Source of the DNA: an uncultured Chitinophagaceae bacterium | Lineage (GTDB): Bacteria > Bacteroidota > Bacteroidia > Chitinophagales > Chitinophagaceae | Assembly: GCA_903832075.1 (NCBI GenBank) | Contig: CAILAF010000415.1 | Coordinates: 1 to 18,125, forward strand | Direction of reading: 5' to 3' | DNA: 18,125 bases | Shown here: one piece after another, positions 16,959 to 18,125 of the stretch | Layout of the letters: each line of letters begins with the position of its first letter | Numbering within the stretch: position 1 is the stretch's first letter | Position numbers and translations under genes: made by a program | The notes under the pieces: model-generated | What the model saw: only the letters and a program-made list of their open reading frames with translations | Told to the model about the DNA's origin: nothing | Database searches by the model: none

Positions 16959-17951
16959 TTATAGATCTGCGGTTTTTAATTTCTTCGGGATTTTAATTTC
17001 AATTGTTGATTCAGTGTTATTACCTCTTCTATATTTAATTTGTACTGCATCGCCTTCTTTTACATCTTTTACTTTATCTCTCAAATCATCTACGTTTTTA
17101 ATTTCCTTTCCATTCACTTCAATAATGATATCATCTTTTTTCAAACCTGATTTTGCAGCAGGTGTATCATCATCAATATCTAATACTTTTACACCATTGC
17201 CTGTTTCAACATCCTGAATTTGCAAGCCCAGCTTAGGTTTGCGTGGATTAGTGAAAGAAAAATTTCTTTGCGCCTGATCTAAAAACATCTTTTGATCTAA
17301 TAATGTTTTTGGATCTTGAAAATTATAGTTGAAATCATTATTGTTAAAACTATAAACCATCGTTTCTTTATTCTTCAATAATGTTACGGTTGTAGTATTT
17401 TCTTTTCCATTGCGCCAATAAGTAATTTTTACTTTATCATCTGCATTATATTTTCCAATGGCATTGTATAAGTCTTCGCTGTTTTCAATTTTTGTATCGC
17501 CCACTTTTGAAATGATATCATCTTTTTGTAACCCGGCTTTTTCAGCAGCACTTTCTTTTCGAACATCATTTATTTTAGCACCTTTTTCATCTTTATCAGT
17601 TGTAACACCCAGCACTGCTTTGTTTCCTCCCATTGTATTAATGGTAATATTATTCATTTTGCCTTTTGACATTGATTTCATTGCAACTTTTGGTGCAATC
17701 TGCAGGGCAAGATTTTTTGCATTTCCTTGTAATATTTGCAGATCACTATCATTCATTTCTTCCACAGGTTTGCCATTAATAGTTACTTTATCGCCATCAA
17801 CTACTATGGTCATTTTCTCATTGTTGCCCGAACTTTTTCTGATAGTAATTGTTTTTTCTTTTTTAATTTTTGCTGTACTGTCTTTTTGCGCCAAAGCATT
17901 GCCTGATATGGCTATTGCAGCAATTGCAATAGTTATAAATTTTAAATTCAT
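16959..17951 (-). CDS. Secreted protein with two PDZ domains, no protease domain
   Basis: This 330-residue protein has a cleavable signal peptide (1-22, Ala-Leu-Ala-Gln). A charged beta-rich N-terminal region (about 30-108) includes a VDGDKVTINGKPVEEM-like segment. PDZ domain 1 spans about 112-193, with a carboxylate-binding-loop region Val-Leu-Gly-Val and the block SAAEKAGLQKDDIISKVG. A linker rich in Asn, Asp, Phe and Gln (about 200-238) precedes PDZ domain 2 (about 239-322, with TPAAKSGLKKDDIIIEVNG). The PDZ blocks resemble those of DegP/HtrA proteases. No His-Asp-Ser protease domain exists in this gene or beside it, so a binding or scaffold role in the periplasm is the best inference. It looks monocistronic, with a promoter-like element upstream and a terminator downstream. 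A 179-codon open frame on the opposite strand is a coding shadow. Confidence 0.88.
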   Translation of the reverse strand: MNLKFITIAIAAIAISGNALAQKDSTAKIKKEKTITIRKSSGNNEKMTIVVDGDKVTINGKPVEEMNDSDLQILQGNAKNLALQIAPKVAMKSMSKGKMNNITINTMGGNKAVLGVTTDKDEKGAKINDVRKESAAEKAGLQKDDIISKVGDTKIENSEDLYNAIGKYNADDKVKITYWRNGKENTTTVTLLKNKETMVYSFNNNDFNYNFQDPKTLLDQKMFLDQAQRNFSFTNPRKPKLGLQIQDVETGNGVKVLDIDDDTPAAKSGLKKDDIIIEVNGKEIKNVDDLRDKVKDVKEGDAVQIKYRRGNNTESTIEIKIPKKLKTADL

Positions 17952-17988
17952 AATGGTTAATTTAAGTTGTACGAAATTTTTAGTACAT

Positions 17989-18019
17989 CAAATGTAAGGA
18001 ATTATTTGAAATACGAAAA
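17989..18019 (-). promoter_or_regulatory. Candidate promoter of the PDZ gene
   Basis: On the minus strand a perfect TAnnTTTG element (TACATTTG, complement of 17989-17996) lies 37 bases before the start codon. A TTTTCG (complement of 18014-18019) sits 17 bases further upstream, roughly where the -33 TTTG of Bacteroidota promoters is expected. The match is to the known consensus. Activity is inferred. Confidence 0.45.
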
Positions 18020-18066
18020 CTTTCGGAAATGTTAAAAAAGTGAGACTTACTGATTTTTTTATCTAT

Positions 18067-18125
18067 TTATAATAATGATTTTACTTTATCAATCACTTGT
18101 TGCAGATTACTTGCATCTTGTCCGC
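18067..18125 (-). CDS. C-terminal end of an unidentified protein (truncated by window edge)
   Basis: On the minus strand one frame stays open from the window edge to a TAA stop at 18069-18067. It gives 18 residues ending in Val-Ile-Asp-Lys-Val-Lys-Ser-Leu-Leu, an amphipathic helix-like tail. The other two minus frames stop quickly. The position, about 115 bases upstream of the PDZ gene and on the same strand, fits the end of a preceding gene. Too little is visible to name a family. Confidence 0.45.
   Translation of the reverse strand, partial: GQDASNLQQVIDKVKSLL

Noticed and set aside
17458..17997. 179-codon open frame on the plus strand
   Set aside because: It is antisense to the double-PDZ gene, whose domains are unmistakable. 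The frame encodes a Ser/Phe/Ile-rich product typical of a reverse-complement shadow.
18020..18066. Possible terminator downstream of the partial minus-strand gene at the right edge
   Set aside because: T-runs are present but the only stem around 18040-18055 has three to four imperfect pairs.

Overview
The window looks like a chromosomal segment of an AT-rich member of the Bacteroidota, probably close to the Chitinophagaceae. The grounds are the two SusC/SusD pairs, the DUF4369-plus-thioredoxin lipoprotein, AQ-type signal-peptide ends, weak Shine-Dalgarno sites, and promoter-like TAnnTTTG elements. The family placement is inferred from protein style only. No tRNA, rRNA, CRISPR array, insertion sequence, phage gene or origin was recognised, and every full-length gene appears intact.

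Layout. Positions 3-356 (+) hold the C-terminal part of a PAP2-type membrane phosphatase whose start lies outside the window. It converges on an AI-2E family membrane transporter/permease (406-1428, -). An MMPL/RND-type exporter follows (1607-3928, +). The centre is about 9.5 kb of outer-membrane uptake genes: SusC-SusD pair 1 (4031-8737), a strong terminator (8768-8792), then SusC-SusD pair 2 (8946-13475) and a second long hairpin terminator (13489-13536). A small secreted protein of unknown function (13572-14243, +) comes next. It converges, with only 4 bases between stop codons, on an operon of gatB (15386-16834, -) and a thiol-disulfide-oxidoreductase lipoprotein (14248-15375, -). A secreted double-PDZ protein (16959-17951, -) has its own promoter-like sequence and terminator. 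The last bases contain the C-terminal end of another minus-strand gene.

How the parts fit. Each SusC (TonB-dependent barrel) with its SusD (surface lipoprotein lid) should form a separate importer for an oligomeric nutrient. No glycoside hydrolase, peptidase, ECF sigma/anti-sigma pair or hybrid two-component regulator lies beside them, so the substrates cannot be read from context. The remaining genes are envelope or housekeeping functions. The window gives no clear evidence of a new defence or mobile system. The least explained items are the 223-residue secreted protein, the PDZ protein without a protease domain, and the pair of enzyme-free SusCD units.
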